This document shows, piece by piece, positions 50,511-61,190 of a stretch of DNA of 64,000 nucleotides. The notes under the pieces were generated by a model. That model had not been told where the DNA came from, did not search any database, and saw nothing but the letters and a program-made list of their open reading frames with translations. Location: NCBI GenBank assembly GCA_002633025.1, contig NMRB01000436.1, positions 315,821 to 379,820 on the forward strand, given 5' to 3'. This DNA comes from Notospermus geniculatus. Taxonomy: Eukaryota > Nemertea > Pilidiophora > Heteronemertea > Lineidae. Every line of letters begins with the position of its first letter. The first letter of the stretch is position 1. Both the position numbers and the translations under genes were made by a program.

Positions 50511-51189
50511 ATTTTTTGAGGGTCAATGATTTTTTTACTGCACTTTTTTATTAAATCCAAGGTATGATAAGACGCTTATGATACACATCAACATGGAGAG
50601 ATACCCCAGGCAGAATCATCGTCTGCGAAGGACGACGGGATGGAATACAAATCAAGGAGAAAAATAACGTCTGCTCGCAATAAAAACATCGTCATCCAGA
50701 TGATGATTGACATGCTGACGTGCGTTATCTTTTAAATTCTATTGGCTTTATAAAGTTTGTTTTCTGGTGATAAAACGGGACTTCTTATATAGGGAATGAA
50801 AGAAAGATAAAAAACTCCACAATTACAATTGCTTTAATTTGTGCTGATCGATCTAATCTATTTAATTGATTGAATAATAATAACTAAAAATCAAATAACA
50901 TGCGGTCAATCTCAGATTGATCGGACACATGTCGGACATGGTCGATAAGGCTCGTGCAAATCAGCTTGACAGAACCTGATGAAGATTCTTGTCACTGCTG
51001 TAAACCAATTAGCATCGAGGTTGTCGGAGCAGGATTCGACCACCCAAAGACGGCTTGGCCGAAGGCGAACAAACCCCAATTACCAATCTTTGTTGGTGAA
51101 TCCAATAAGGAAGTATTTGGTACGCGGCGCACGTACGATAACATGGCCGCTATTTGATCTGGAGTTGCCTTTCTCTTCTCAGCAAGCAG

Positions 51190-51275
51190 AGCGTGGGCTG
51201 TCAAAGTCAGGTGGAAACGTCGGCGCCTGTCACCCCTGACATGTCTGTTTCGGGTTCGATTCCCGGATGGACAAG
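51190..51275 (+). mobile_element. SINE head fragment
   Basis: GTGGAAACGTCGGCGCCTGT followed by GGGTTCGATTCCCGG (B-box-like) matches the SINE head at 9.6 kb. Not a plausible intact tRNA: no proper anticodon arm. Confidence 0.5.
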
Positions 51276-52038
51276 GTAGTATCCATGTGATACAGAGGGC
51301 GACTGCGCATGTCTTGTCCGGATTCCGCCAGCTATCCAACAATTCGACCTATATTGTCCGTCGTATCTGGCGTCAGCCCTCGATTCGATATTTTTGTAGC
51401 ACTCGTGCAATGGTCCAAACCCCGAACAGAAAGACCCAGCAGCTGGAAGACCCGCTCGAAACTCCATTGAAATCGTTTTGCAACCAATTAAGTGCGTGTC
51501 TTTCAGATCGGAATTAGCACCAACAAGATCTTATCGTCAACAGACATCATGTATTTCTATAATACATGTACCTGCACCCCGAGGCAGATTTTGTCTGCCG
51601 CTTTTTCCTCGCGTGTTAGATTTCAATTTGTTCACCAGAAACGTCAGCGAATATCAACTTACTCCGTCACAGTGTGTGAATATCTTCACCAACCAAAGTC
51701 TTCCCGTGGCAATATAGCCTGAAATACATTCTCTAAATCAAGTTTATGATCAGAAGTGGCGCCATTATGCTTGACAATCAGGAATATTTGACTAATATAG
51801 CGTGGCGCGTGAAGCTCTCGGAGCGACTGACACGGATGGTGTAATCAACTGATGTACCTCGACTCATCAGAGCGTGGGGCGTCATGTTATTAGAACCAAA
51901 CTTTGTGTACTCAGTTTTTTCTTGCACTTATTTATTCCTGCGAACATCAAATTCGGATCGATGGCACGAAAGTGGCCGTCACTCTACATGGCACCGTAGA
52001 ATAGCGCCATTCGCCGAATACAGTATAGATCACATGTA
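51276..52038. other. No gene recognised
   Basis: Intron sequence, no motif recognised. Confidence 0.4.
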
Positions 52039-52077
52039 GCTTGGAGGAATTATACTGTCAGTATAATTCCTCCAAGC
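52039..52077. repeat. Perfect 19-bp inverted repeat
   Basis: GCTTGGAGGAATTATACTG, one T, then the exact complement. No element ends recognised around it. Confidence 0.9.
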
Positions 52078-52832
52078 ATGTAGGCACGTATGGCGTTGGC
52101 ACCGCGCGCCCGCTATTCTGATGTTCAGGTCAATTTTCGATCGCAAAATTCGCGCGATCGCGTCATCATCACATCGCGTGATGAGATCATGGTACGAGGA
52201 TGAGGGAAATGAGCGACTGAGCGCAACTGTCAGAGTACCCATCAGGGATAAGCCATTCATTGGCAAGCCGTCCGCCGGCGACAGCAATGGGAATAAAAAA
52301 CCTGACTGAACAACGTACAGGAGATCGAAGAATCGATACACGTTCACTTTTCCAATTAATTTTGCCTGGTAGATTACCGCCGCGGTGGATTTTCATTTCC
52401 GTCACGGATCAACTGACGGAGAGGGCTTGTTTTGAATATAATGGATAAAAATTCATCTCTATTTTCCAAAAAAACCAGAAGCACCCTTTCTTGTCGATAG
52501 GCCTAGTCTGGAGACAACCACGAAACGTCGAAGTACGGCAATGCGAAGCAGACAGGCCTAATTATACCCTCCTGCATGTAAACAATAGAATGGTATCTTG
52601 GATGTTCTTTTATGCAGTAATTCTAGATTGGTAACTTTAGTCAACAGTCTCGTGCTTTTACCTGGCTAGTCGTGCCGGGTAGGTAGGTTGCCAACATAAA
52701 ACGCAGAAACCGCAAGAAAATCAAGCTAGCGAGTGACTGATGCGGAGCCGGTGCGTTTCCCGCGTGCGGTTCCTGCCGCAAGATTTCTGTGCGGTATGGT
52801 CAGTTCGAAGCCATTTGCTTCGGTGACGTCCG

Positions 52833-53123
52833 TCACATCCACTTGGTATCTTCGCCATAACTAGACTGGTTCCCGTTTTTGCCGCTCCACACCAGCGGCG
52901 GTACTGTCAATTCCACAACAAATGATGCGTTGTAGGATGCGCAGAAGTCGGACCGGAAGTTGGCGTGGTCCGCGCATGTCTTGTCGCGGAACCGGACAGC
53001 AGCGCCGCGGGAGAGGACCAACAAAGATTGGAACGAGTCTACACCATAGCCTGCGTCAACCTCACTTGTGCTAAGGAATGCGATTTCAGTCGGAAGCTTA
53101 CGTGATAAACGCCCGGATTGAAA
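52833..53123 (-). CDS. Unrecognised open frame, possible exon
   Basis: An uninterrupted minus-strand frame of 96 codons ending in TGA. The predicted peptide has a protein-like composition, including segments such as LPTEIAFLSTSEVDAGYGVD and FRSDFCASYNASFVVEL, with several cysteines and hydrophobic strands. There is no ATG at its beginning and no strong acceptor or donor was found, so it may be a relic of a captured or dead gene inside the intron. I do not recognise the family. Confidence 0.22.
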   Translation of the reverse strand, partial: FQSGRLSRKLPTEIAFLSTSEVDAGYGVDSFQSLLVLSRGAAVRFRDKTCADHANFRSDFCASYNASFVVELTVPPLVWSGKNGNQSSYGEDTKWM

Positions 53124-53688
53124 TCAATATCCTGGTTTCTAATATCTTTTTTATGGTTCAGTAGGCACGAAATGTACACGACTCAACAGAAATCAATAGA
53201 ATCAGCTTATTTGATATATCAATACATCGGTTGAAGGAGAACTTGGGAGTGCTAACCGAGACGAAAACGAGAGGAGAAATGCGCTGTTCACACAAATTCA
53301 TTGTGGCTAGTAATCAATGCGTATGCGCAGGCTGGTGAGTGGAAAGCGCGCCATTGCGCCAGCGCGTCGGAGTGATCTCTCTGGTACATGTGCATGAGTT
53401 CCTGATCCCACCGACAGGAGTAGAGATCGGCAGCACCTGTCATCCATAACCGCGTGATCGTGCTTTGATTGGTTGAAAAATCACCGATTGAGCTATTCCT
53501 GACCAATCAACGCGTTGGAAACGACGATCAAGTAGACGCTCCGCGATCTCTGTACGCTTATTCCTATTGGTGAGATCGGGAACCAATCTAAATAATGGGT
53601 GACAGCAAGTGATGGCAAAGCGCCTTCTTAAATATCTTCAGTCCCCCCTTTTCTGCTGTTGAAAAGAATGAAAAAACGTTGTACTTAC

Positions 53689-54749
53689 TGTAAGCCCGTA
53701 ACGAAAAACTTCTCAGTTATGTAATCCCTGCAATTTGAGTTCTCGAACGACAGATAGAATTTGTAGTCCCTATTGAGCAAGTCGTAGCATTTATGGGCCT
53801 GGTATCGTGGACACTTGAAAGGTCCACAAGCCCCGTAAATGTCCACGTCGATGTACTTCTGAAGCTGTAAAGCGTAGTCTTTCCGTCTGTTTCGAGCACC
53901 ACAGTTTGAGACAAACCAAGCCACCTTTTTGCTTTTTCCCAATGCATAGTTTCGTCGCGGTTTTCTGAACACGACGCTGTTGTTAAAGGGGACGAATTTT
54001 TCATACGGTGCAACGATTGTGGAATCATGCCGATAGGTGGCGGTCCAGTTAACGAGATTTTGGAATTGATGGAGGGCGGGAGTATGGTACGGCGACTCCA
54101 AGAAATAGGACGCCCATATCTGATTAGGTGGCCTCCGGTGGCCTGGGTTAGCTACGGAATGTTGAAACAATAGAACGTCCGCTTGTGTGACTTTCGACCT
54201 ATCACCCGTCAGATAACATTGCGTCACGGGGCATTTATCATCGACCAATCGCTGCCTTCCTTTCTTCATATTTCCAATCCCGTTCCAGACGATGATAAGT
54301 TTGGTCCTCTGTTGGTCGAAGGGTTTTTTCTGTTCCTCCCTGACGCTTTTTGGAATGTGTTTCATCTGAGCCACAATCCTGTCGTCCCAATCAAAATTCT
54401 TGTCAGGCCACACCCTCGTCCCCTTGGCTGGGTCTGTCAACAGATGCATCTGCATGAGGGAATCATAATATTTCTCTCCACCGCGCTGATCTTTTGGGGC
54501 TAAAGTCCCCCTTGAGATGTTAACCTTGGATATATTGAGGATGTGCTCATGGAATCTCTTATCGACAAATTTCAACGGCGGCAGGGTTCGGAGGTCGAAA
54601 TCTCGTCCCCAGGGCCTTGCCTGAGCATTACTATTACTTTGAGATGTGGCCGAGGATTGTAATAGATTGATATACAAATGGAGGGAGAGGCCGAAAAATG
54701 CCATCAGCAGAAGCAGATGATAGAAGAGTCTTCGAACGTGGAATCTCAT
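53689..54749 (-). CDS. Alpha-1,3-fucosyltransferase (GT10), coding exon 1
   Basis: Encodes residues 1-353 and two bases of codon 354 of a Golgi fucosyltransferase that transfers fucose from GDP-fucose to N-acetyllactosamine-type glycans. Seen: a basic N-tail followed by a hydrophobic signal anchor (about residues 9-30, type II membrane topology); a polar stem with NIS/NIS sequons near 72-79; acceptor-side motif SYFLESPYHTP (214-224); NWTATYRHDS (234-243) with APY (247-249); KVAWFVSNC (275-283); YIDVDIYGACG (299-309); and FYLSFENSNCRDYITEKFF (331-349), the hallmark GDP-fucose motif of GT10. The reading frame then stops only because it runs into the intron: the exon ends TTACA followed by GTAAGT (donor GT at 53688-53687, phase 2). 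The start is the first ATG, placed just before the anchor. The exon lacks the C-terminal third of the catalytic domain, which is supplied by 17754-18096. Family is certain; the exact acceptor specificity is not readable. Confidence 0.95.
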
Positions 54750-54839
54750 TCTTAGTTGTCATGGAATGTTCTCGAACAGTTCCCCAAGAACTCAACAGGT
54801 GGCGTTCGACCGTCAGGATGTAGACACGTGACTTAGCAG

Positions 54840-54862
54840 ACGAGATCTGAAACGAGAAAGAA
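54840..54862 (-). promoter_or_regulatory. Probable 3' splice site of a 5' UTR intron
   Basis: On the minus strand the sequence reads TTTCTTTCTCGTTTCAG and then ATCTCG, a strong pyrimidine tract plus CAG. Exon sequence would start at 54846, about 97 bases before the fucosyltransferase ATG (54749). Golgi glycosyltransferase genes often have a non-coding first exon; that exon and its promoter would lie above this point and I cannot place them. Confidence 0.5.
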
Positions 54863-55493
54863 ATGGATTTGAAGGAAAGTTCTACCGACGGACTCAGACA
54901 GGTGTTCGACATAATGTCCAAAAACAACGGCTAGAGGGCGCTGTACCAAGATGGCGTCTGCTGGAAAATGAGCTCAACTATTTTAGGCGAGATGTCGTCT
55001 ATCACATGTCCTTTTAGGCTATTTTCTACGTCGACCGTCGGTATAAGGGTTAAAGATCGTTCAGTTCATTTTCTGTCCGTACATTTGGGTGTTAACAATG
55101 CTATTTTTACAAAATCCGCCAAACATATGTGTGTGAAGCGAAGAACTTCATAGATTCAAGCTCGGCGGCGCCAAGTCTCCAGCGTTGAAGCCTCCCTAAT
55201 CCCGAAGGAGTTGATTCCCCCACTTTTCCATTGCTGCTATCGTAGCTGATAGCAAATAACATTTTTATAGCATTTTTGGTATCAATTTTTGATGAAACAA
55301 TGAACAGCCGGGCTGTATGTGTACTTAGTGGCTGCACACTGGAACGATTCCTACAGAATGTTCAAGATTACTAGCTAAATGCAACGTTTTTTTCCCATAA
55401 TCATTGAAATAAATAGATCCCAGCGGGTGTTATTTGTGGCTGGGACTGTAATGGGACTGTCCTATCTGCAGCAAGGCGTATATGTAACAGGAA
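54863..55493. other. Upstream region, no gene recognised
   Basis: Contains CAAGATGGCGTCTGC (54947-54961, plus strand), which resembles a YY1 promoter-proximal motif. No exon demonstrated. Confidence 0.3.
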
Positions 55494-55734
55494 CACTCTT
55501 AGCCGAAAAGGTTCTTTGGTGCCAGGAGAACCCTCTGATTTAAGAACCCTCGGGTTGTTTAAGAACCCCTAGAGGTTCCAGATAGAACCTTTTCCTCAGA
55601 AAAGGGTTCTAACTGGAACCTTTATGGGTTCTTTGGCGACAGAAAGGTTCTATTTGGACCCCTCTCGGGTTCTTTACAGGGGTTCCTCTGCTGAGGCATG
55701 AAAAGAACCCCTGAAGAACCTTTTTGTCTAAGAA
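55494..55734. mobile_element. GGTTCT-periodic TIR element
   Basis: Ends CTCTTAGCCGAAAAGGTTCT and complement AAGAACCTTTTTGTCTAAGA. The interior iterates GGTTCTNNNNGGAACC-like half sites about every 15-25 bp on both strands. Confidence 0.7.
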
Positions 55735-58700
55735 TAAAGATAGAACTGCCCGTATGACCAAACCCTGATCCCCACGCATCTCTCTCCAACATCCTCTGAC
55801 AGACTGACATGATGCTGTTGAAATTGACAAACCACAACCGAACTGATCGCATTTTATGACAATTTGATTACAATTCTCCACTTGAAACGCGACCTGCTCG
55901 AGCCGTAACTCTGATGCATCGTGCTGGATAAAATTGTAAAACTGCAGTCAGAAAGTGGCTTTTAGCTGCGAGATGGGCGACATCGGAATGAAGTGGGAGT
56001 TCACCGTGTTTGAGGAGTCTCGATTACACCGGGAACGTCGAGAGGCGAGGCAAGCGACAGTATAGAGATATTGCAAAATGAAATTTTTGTGCATCTCCGT
56101 TTCGCCTCAAGAGTATTTTTATCTTCCCTTGCTTTTGTTGTTCCTCGCGTAAGCGACTCCTTGTAGGATTTTTTACGCGCCTTGAAAGCTTTCGAAAGTG
56201 AACTTCAGATACCCGGCAGCTGGAGACAATACCAAGTAAAAGCCAGACTAAACGAGCGAGAAGACTCAATGTCATCTATAAAATGTCATCTATCCTTTCA
56301 GACCATTCAAGAGCAATATACACCAGATACCAGTCTCATATCGTCCAGCTTGGCAAATATCAGCGTAGACTATATCACCATTGACAGATTATATAACCGT
56401 CCAGTTTGAGCGGGTCACCGAATGATGAGGCAAAAAGCGTACTATGTGATGCAGTGAAGCAGCCATTAAAAGCTAATCCGGATTAGGATTCTGCTCTAGC
56501 ATCCGATGACTGGAACTAGGCCGACGCGATGATTGATGATGGTGAGGATAATATAGATAGACAATGTTGTCGAGGTGAATAAACCCCCGCAAGCCACGCC
56601 TATGGTTGACTGTTCTTTTGTTGAATAAGAGCGACCAATCAGCTGCTTTCGGCTGCTCACGTGATTATGGACGACAGGCGTTACCGATCTCCGCATACTC
56701 CTGCCGTTGAGGTAGGGAACCGATACATATAGGGCCTATACAAAGCAAAATACCGGTGGTCAGCTATTATATTGGCCATGATAGCCGCCGGTGGTCTGCT
56801 GCATGCCAACTCCGAAGGCTGTCTTACTGAAGCCCTTTGCCCCTACTTTCCTTCAGTATAGTCAGAAGTAAGAGTTCACCCTCGAGCTGGATGGAGTACC
56901 GTTTGGCATGCAGCCGATAGTTTCACCTCAATCTGGACCCAGCGCACCTCCGACGAGTGGCCCTATATACCCACTCCAACTTCTTCTCCGAGAAAAAACA
57001 CAGCGATGAGACTCGATGTCTTGTACAACAGCATCAGATAATTCATCAGGTGTTCCCGGTGGCAGACTCGGAACGATTCAATCCTCGAGTTGTTTTCCAC
57101 TATCGATTTCGGTTTTGCTGGCGAGTCACGTTACGGCAATCCCGAGGGACAAGAGAGCTATCTTTAATGCAGAATGGAGCGCTCAGAGCTTGCACGAACT
57201 CGACAAGATCGATCAAGCGAGGGATAGACAGGCTAACAAATCGGCCATTGGAGGTTTTTTGACCAATGAAGAGATAGGAATAGTCAAGGAATGCAGTCAT
57301 TGGTGGAAATGACACTGATATTCAGCCAATGAAAAGAAAGTCCTTGGGATTGTGTACTTACTCTCAACCGCTTTGAAGACAATCCCATCCAGAACCTGTT
57401 CACATGTGAATCAAGGCCGAAACAATATAAGGACGGTTCTGCAACTGACCCGGTCGTGTATTAACAGTAAGAAAAAAGCTGAAATCGACGCCTGAAGCTA
57501 AATATTTTAATATCCAATCTCAGTAAAAATATTGATCTTGGTTCTGTCTCTTGTGTTTATTGCCAGGAGGTGTTTTTGGTCTGTAGCTGATGATTGTGAA
57601 AGTGCACATCAGATAATAGACGCGACTGTTGCGGGAACCGAAGACAGTCGGCGTGAGAACCCCCGGCATAGGAAACATCTAATGGTCTCTATTTAACGGA
57701 ATCAAGAGATAATGGAATACTGGCGGAGATTTAATGACAGCGATAAGTGAAAATGATTGTACGTTATTATACTTGTACATTACTTGTGTATATAAATGGC
57801 CCTTTCAGGTGGTTACGAAATGGATACTGAGATTTTGGCATTCATCTATTGTATTGGGAATATTTAACGTCAAAACGAATCGGTTGTTATGTAAACCAAC
57901 CTGCAATGGTCCTTTACCGGAAGCAGGAGTAGTGACGAGCTTGTCCAGTAATGTCGCGGTCCATTCGACATAGAGAAGCAAAGGAACACAACACTTACCG
58001 AGTTTTTCCGCGACCAAACGTGATTACGTTGTGCATGCTAACGTCGTGATATTTGGTTTAGCCTGTGGAAATATTTACGTCCGGATCTCGGCGGCAACAT
58101 GGCGGGAAAACAACTGGTAAACGAAAATGTCTGCACACCCACGGCGCGTTTGAATACCAATAATTTTGTTTCAGTGGGGACGGACCTGGTGATGTTGACA
58201 GCAGCTGACCAAAGAACTTATCACCCCAGGGTTCCACCTGTGAAATTGGCTTTCCTGTTGTTTGAAGGAAGAAGTCCTGACAGCGCTTCCGATTGCCTGG
58301 CGAATTGAACTGCGTTAGGTTCAGTGCGGTGTTGAAGATGGCTATATCGTTGATGCGGTGACAAGCTCTCTGCTTGCTTCAACATAAACCATCCTCCCAT
58401 AGCAGGGCTTTGTGTCGCTCATCTTCATACACTGTTTGTGGAGTGGATAAGAGGAGCGAGGTAAAAAAAACCCGCTTTGGGAGGATGGCATAAATCGCGA
58501 GATGTTCATCCTGAAACAACCTGGTCTATACGCAAATGCTGATCCCTTCGCACTTGTCACAGTAGGGAGCGCTAGGGACCGAAAATGGCCGCGGTGTCTC
58601 TGGGTGCAAGATGGTGTGTCCTGACCATTTCTGTCCAAGTCATTCTCAAAATAAAAAGAATTCAATGCTATCCTTGCACACACGTCAGTGCTGTGAATTC

Positions 58701-58897
58701 TGCCGGCTTTTATTGGCATTCGTTCACGCGCTAATGGAAAAACTACTTTATAAAAGACGAAGTGAGCCGTCGATGTGTTTTAGCACTTAAAACAGAGAAA
58801 AGCGATGGGGATGTCGATTCCTTTGGCGAAGATGCAGACGTGAGAGCCGACCACCTGGGAAACGGGAATCATAAGATGCATAAACCGCCTCATTGGC
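55735..58897. other. No gene recognised
   Basis: Contains AACATGGCGGGAAAACAACT at 58096 and an associated 69-codon plus-strand frame (58099-58308), which could be a first exon; no splice support. Nothing else recognised. Confidence 0.3.
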
Positions 58898-59178
58898 TCA
58901 AAGTGAAGGGTTTCAAAGAGGGAAGAGCTTTTGATTTGACGCTGATATTCAATACCGACCAATCATAATCAAACAATTCTTTTTCCGCGGTGCAGCCATG
59001 AAACAAAAACAATGAATTAACGTGACCTGTGAGAGTTCAAGTTAAAGGTTTCGAAGACGGAAGAGAAAGCTTTTGATTGGACGCTGGTTATCCAATACCG
59101 ACCAATCATAATCAGATAATTCTGTTTCCGCGGTGCAGCTGTGAAACAATCACAAGAAACCATCGTGACCTTTGAGAG
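58898..59178. repeat. Tandem duplication, about 140 bp, with CCAAT boxes
   Basis: Both units share GAAGAGCTTTTGATT-like sequence, ATACCGACCAATCATAATCA, TTTCCGCGGTGCAGC and GTGACCT. Each carries inverted CCAAT boxes about 30 bp apart. Confidence 0.75.
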
Positions 59179-60011
59179 TTGGGCGAATAATGAAGACTGT
59201 TCTTCTCAACACAGCATGACAATCGTTTAGACAGGCACAGTCCGTCATGATCCCGATCCGTGACAATCAACACCGACACGCCCCATGAAATGTATTATGG
59301 CTGACATATCGACATCCTGTCAAAGCTAACGTCAGAGTCGAAAGGGCAAGTGGTATGGAACCCTTGTAACAGGAGATAATGACGAGGGGAAAGAGAGCAC
59401 TCGGTTCGGAAGTACTTGTTGCTTTACCGTCTGCTGAAGCAGCTGGAGAACTGTCGACAGCGTCTGGCTTTTGCAGACACAATGCTAAAGAAGGTCGCGG
59501 TTCAAATCTAGCTCTCATGTTGGGAATCTGGTTGCTGTCTGCCCTCTTGTCCCTCGTATTTCACGAGTAAGGAGCACCTGCTCTGAGATGGAAAGCTAGA
59601 TCAGCCTGAACTTCTCTGCCCTGAGGTTCAGGTATAGGCTGTTCAGAAACATGGCCAAGAAAAACCCTTAAAGATAATATGTCACGACTTCATTGTTTAC
59701 ATTTAATGTTTGTAAACATGGATGTTTACCTTATGTTATTTTGGACTTTTGGGACATTCCAACCGACCAAATTGAATATTTTCAGTATCAAACGAATTTC
59801 TAGAGGGGCATGCCACCAACAAATTACTCATAAGACAAAGAAAGACGAGACATAAACAAACAAAATGTAAATAAACAATGATATTCGTGGCCCGCGAAAA
59901 TATCCGTAATACATTATCTTTAACCTGGTTTCTGGCAACACAACTTAGTTTCTAATCGACTTCATAACAAAACATGTCTTGTCTTTTAAACATATAGGAA
60001 GTCAACTTCCA

Positions 60012-60052
60012 AAATTTCGCAAATTTTCGACCCCAAGCGGGGTCTTCCTCAG
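60012..60052 (-). ncRNA. Hammerhead-ribozyme-like core
   Basis: Minus strand: CTGAGGA, stem AGACCCC-GCTT-GGGGTC, GAAA, then AATTT-GCG-AAATT as a possible short stem III followed by TT. This matches the CUGANGA...GAAA core with a perfect stem II. Stem I pairing is weak, so activity is uncertain; such motifs occur in Penelope-like and other retroelements. Confidence 0.45.
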
Positions 60053-60839
60053 GCACTTTTCAGTAAGAAACTCCAGAAAGGACTGAGCTGAATCCCAAAT
60101 GTCTTGTCTTTTTAGAACCAGCATAGGCAGACCAATGCGCTGAAACACGGGACCCTCCCTGGTCAGAGGTATCATCATAACTCACAAATTAAGAACGACG
60201 AGAACTGGCAATGGGTGTTGTCAACATTTTTTCCCACATGCAGCTGTACAAGGCCGCGGAGGATGATCGTTACAAGATAAGCTTTGTCTGACGTAAGGGT
60301 CTCTCTCGTCGCCAGACATAGACCGCTCGTCACATTTTACTCCTCACAACTTTCGTACCCCCTGTGGTGTTCCAGCTGGTACAGACGGTGATTTGGGATG
60401 AAACTTGTTGCCTCATTCTTTAGCGTCGAACAAATTCGTTCATCGCCTGAGAGGTAACAATACATCAACAAAATCCGGCAACATCAACAACATCGCTTAT
60501 GCATTTTTTATATCAACCATGAAACTATTGCTTAAGGGTCGACCATGATAACTGCACCCCGATAGATAAACGGTTCTGCCTATTGTTGCCTGAAGGTTAC
60601 CAATCATTTTATAGATTGAGAGAATGTGTAATCAGCTACCACCTGAAACCAGAGTTAGGAATTTGAATGGAAACATTGTATTGTATTTTCCATCTGGACC
60701 GAAGCCAAAAGTATTTGGCCCTGGTAACTCTGGAAGAGACCATCTCAAGCTATTTATCATGCTTATGGTCCTCACTTGGATGGGGTCTTTTACTTTGACC
60801 CTGTCCCTTGCGATGGACTGAAGAGCCGGGGATGATTAA

Positions 60840-60915
60840 TCCCATATGACCCAGGCTGGATTCGAACCAGGGACCTCCCGCAGGACCATCAGGGCTCCTC
60901 AAATGGAAACATGTC
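60840..60915 (-). mobile_element. tRNA-like SINE fragment
   Basis: Minus strand contains GGTTCGAATCCAGCC, a good pol III B box, downstream of GATGGTCCTGCGGG. No complete cloverleaf. Confidence 0.35.
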
Positions 60916-60921
60916 CAGGAG

Positions 60922-61190
60922 GCTTGTGGAGGATCCAGGATTTTTGGCAGCGGGAGGTCAGGGCCGGCGAAGGGGGTCGTTGCAGGCGGGCGCCGAAGAT
61001 GCGGGGCCTCCCCCAGAAAATTTTGAAATCTAGATAGAAGGCCTGGCATCTCAGTATCAAAACAGATTAGAAGCTTTATTTTTGCATTTTTTTGCTTATT
61101 GCCGCAAATTATTGAGAAAAAACAACTGGTGGTGGAGAGCAGGGGGTCACGACCACCAAAACCCCCCAACCCCCTCTGGATCCGCACCTG
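60922..61190. mobile_element. hAT-like non-autonomous element
   Basis: Left TGTGGAGGATCCAGGATTTT and right CCCTCTGGATCCGCACCTG resemble hAT ends (CAGGTGCGGATCCAG on the minus strand). It abuts the SINE fragment. Confidence 0.5.

Larger units (their letters stand above)
18097..53688 (-). other. 35.6-kb phase-2 GT-AG intron of the fucosyltransferase gene
   Basis: Bounded by GTAAGT at 53688 and TTTTGACAG at 18097. It interrupts the catalytic domain immediately after the EKFF motif. It carries most of the repeats listed here, one N gap and several probable haplotype duplications, so its real length is probably several kb shorter. I found no other convincing exon inside it; the best unexplained open frame is at 52833-53123. 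Confidence 0.88.

Noticed and set aside
51190-51275. tRNA gene
   Set aside because: Good B box but no acceptable anticodon and acceptor stems, and the same head is repeated as a SINE.
53685-53688. Stop codon TAA ending a 354-aa fucosyltransferase
   Set aside because: The stop is formed by the splice donor (CA|GTAAGT); without the rest of the domain the enzyme would lack its second conserved block.
54183-54503. 106-codon plus-strand frame
   Set aside because: Antisense shadow of fucosyltransferase exon 1.
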